Source: Sisyra terminalis
Lineage: Eukaryota > Arthropoda > Insecta > Neuroptera > Sisyridae
Direction: 5' to 3'
Assembly: GCA_958496175.1 (NCBI GenBank)
Contig: OY292276.1
Span: 52,713,080 to 52,777,079 of the forward strand
Length of the DNA: 64,000 bases
Shown: one piece after another, positions 62,022 to 64,000 of the stretch
How the letters are laid out: each line of letters begins with the position of its first letter
How positions within the stretch are numbered: position 1 is the stretch's first letter
Position numbers and translations under genes: made by a program
The notes under the pieces: generated by a model
Seen by the model: the letters and a program-made list of their open reading frames with translations, nothing else
Database searches by the model: none
Told to the model about the DNA's origin: nothing

Positions 62022-64000
62022 AATTTTTAAGGAAAATTCATTACGAAAGTTCGAGATATTCGTGTTTTTAAGGCTCCAGAGACTCCACTGTATAGCGAAT
62101 CTTACATAAAAACTTGTTCAACTATATCTGATATAAATTCTTTGTAGGACACTATCGAGACTTGAAACGTAAAATCAACCCTTAAATTCAAAAGATTCCA
62201 TTAAAAAGATTCAAATATTGCAAGTTAAACTATATAGTTATAGCAAACTATAAGTTGCTGATACTTATCGAGTAAAATGATCGGTTAACGTTATTTCTTC
62301 CCATTATAAAAATACTTTTTCGCAATTTGTTCCTTTGCTTACCTACTATTGTTTTTCATGGGAAACTCTGAATAACTACTTAAGTATAACTAATTTTAAA
62401 CTATATTAGTTATAGCGAACTATAAGTTACTGATATTTATTGAATAAAATAATTGGTTAACGTTATTTCTTCGCATTATAAAACTACATTTTCGCAATTT
62501 GTTCCTTTGATTAGATACTATTATTTTTCATGGGTAAATAATGAATAACTATTCAGGTATAACTAGTTTTAAATTATATCGATTATATTTGACTAAAATA
62601 GCACAAAAATTAATCAATTTGTTTCTACAAATTATAGAAGGATTACTTAAACTATTTAATGTGGTATTGACTTTAATTGAATCAAAGAAATTTCATTGTT
62701 TAAAATTTTGATAACTACAGCTTTAGATTCGGTAACTTTATTTAGAATCATAACTAATGGCTTAAGAAACGCTGCAAAACATAATTTAAGTAACTTAAGT
62801 CATTTAAAAATAAAATTGAAATTAAAATATTATCCCTTACGTCACCTTTATAAATCTTAAAGGTTTATTATATATATTTTTTGAGTATGATTTTATATAT
62901 TTAAATAAACATTTAAATTTTTAACTTCAGCCTAATTTTTCATTAAAAATATTTTTCATCTAAAAATGAACATTCAATCTTAAAACTTCACTAATTCTTA
63001 CTGTAATTAGTAAGTAGTTAAAAGTATGCATATATATTTTTACAGTGAATCACTTCGCTTTGAAAAATCAAGCCATATTCCATTTTTAGTTTTCAACATA
63101 AATGAAGTAGGATCAATTTCAAGTGGATCATCAGTTCGAGGATTTACTTTGACGTCGAAATTCTTAACAATAGCAATTATAGCTGCCTTAACTTGCGTCA
63201 TTGCCAATTTTGCACCTAAAAGATTATCCAGATTTTTCCCATTAAAATATTTACTTCCATACCATTGCATTTAAAGACTTACCCACGCAAATTCTAGGTC
63301 CATCTCCAAACGTTAAAAATGTACCTTTTACAAGGGAATTTTTGTTTTGTTCGCTAAAGCGATCGGGATCGAATACTTCTGGATTTGGATAGTAATTGGG
63401 ATCGTGTTGTACGGAATAAACAGGAAGTATTACGGATGTTTCTGGTTTGATTGTTAGGAATTCTCCTTTTTTTTTGGGATGCGGTATTTTGTATGGAGAT
63501 GTACATAGTTTACGTAAAATAAAAACGGCTGGGTGTTTTCGAAGTACTTCTTGCATTATGCATTCCAAATAGGACATTTCACTTAATAATTCGAAAGTTA
63601 ATTTGCCGTTGTTTTTGGCAAGGACTTCGTCAATTTCTGCACGAAGTTTCATGAATATTTCTTGGTTGTACGCAATTTCGTATAAAGTATAACTTAGGGT
63701 TATTGAACTAGTTTCGGATCCTTCGGTGAAAAATGTCACTATGTGTCCAACCATATGATCCTCAGTGAAATCTAAATAAATTGAACATTTTAAGTTATAC
63801 ATAAATTATTTCATAATAAATCTTACTATATTCAGAACACTTCTTTTTAATTTCTGTTAACATTTCCAAGAAATCGTATCGAGGAGCACTGTTTTTTCGC
63901 TGTTGTAGGGAATCTCGAATAACATTACGGAAGAATTTATCGACTTTTTTTGAAACGAACCTAAATAAGACAATATTTTATTATTATATTCATGATTTTG
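62022..64000. repeat. Segmental duplication, copy 2 (cut by window edge)
   Basis: Matches 56074-58254 apart from loss of one 202-bp unit and a handful of substitutions. The surviving unit begins like unit 1 and ends like unit 2 of copy 1. Confidence 0.92.
63040..64000 (-). CDS. Cytochrome P450, CYP6-like, tandem copy (exons 4-6 only, cut by edge)
   Basis: Exons 63827-63960, 63283-63771 and 63040-63215, equivalent to exons 4-6 of the gene at 57294-59090; bases 63961-64000 are intron 3. The splice sites, I-helix, EVLR, PERF and haem-binding loop are all intact. In these exons I see about five base differences from the first copy, and only one changes a residue (KLRT to KLRA before EIDE). Reading frames are open, so it is probably a working gene. 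The N-terminal exons lie right of the window. Confidence 0.93.

Overview
The window is AT-rich nuclear DNA from an insect, probably a holometabolous one; a beetle is possible but not proven. The evidence is spliced genes with short GT-AG exons, strong insect-type proteins (a TASK-like potassium channel, a CYP6-like P450), a TCAGTT initiator, and introns packed with small DNA transposons. Nothing looks bacterial, and I see no CRISPR array and no rRNA or functional tRNA gene.

Layout. At 192-730 (minus) lies the 5' end of ribosomal protein L7, which runs off the left edge. From 1 to 13 kb the DNA is largely repeats and hairpin elements. From 13.3 to 27.2 kb (minus) lies a six-exon TASK-type two-pore potassium channel; its introns hold long palindromes, Tc1, non-LTR and hAT fragments, and its 5' leader carries three small upstream ORFs. 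A CRE-containing GC-richer patch near 35.05 kb may be its promoter. A tandem array of tRNA-derived repeats fills 35.8-37.0 kb. A nine-exon heparan-alpha-glucosaminide N-acetyltransferase (HGSNAT-like, 37.3-40.4 kb, minus) stands head to head with a six-exon centriolar CP110 homologue (43.2-52.8 kb, plus). The right end holds a complete CYP6-like P450 (57.3-59.1 kb, minus) and the 3' half of an almost identical tandem copy (63.0 kb to the edge). These genes are not a pathway; they are ordinary neighbours in a repeat-rich genome.

The most striking content is in the non-coding DNA. (1) Seven intact or near-intact type-I hammerhead ribozyme motifs, plus two degenerate ones, occur mostly as head-to-tail inverted pairs inside palindromic elements (8.4-9.2, 44.4-44.7 and 55.0-55.5 kb), with one solo copy at 14.7 kb. 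(2) Four 0.8-1.0 kb near-perfect palindromes (1.8, 17.7, 20.4 and 27.9 kb) share a core motif CTTAATATTAATATTAAG and a repeated module around TCTACAAAAAAGGTC. Three have recognisable 8-bp target duplications, which suggests one family of fold-back elements. (3) The P450 duplication is very recent. Its breakpoint abuts a 335-bp palindrome, and a 202-bp tandem unit has collapsed to a chimeric single unit in the second copy.

All exon structures were read by eye from reading frame, splice sites and family resemblance; no alignment or transcript data were used.
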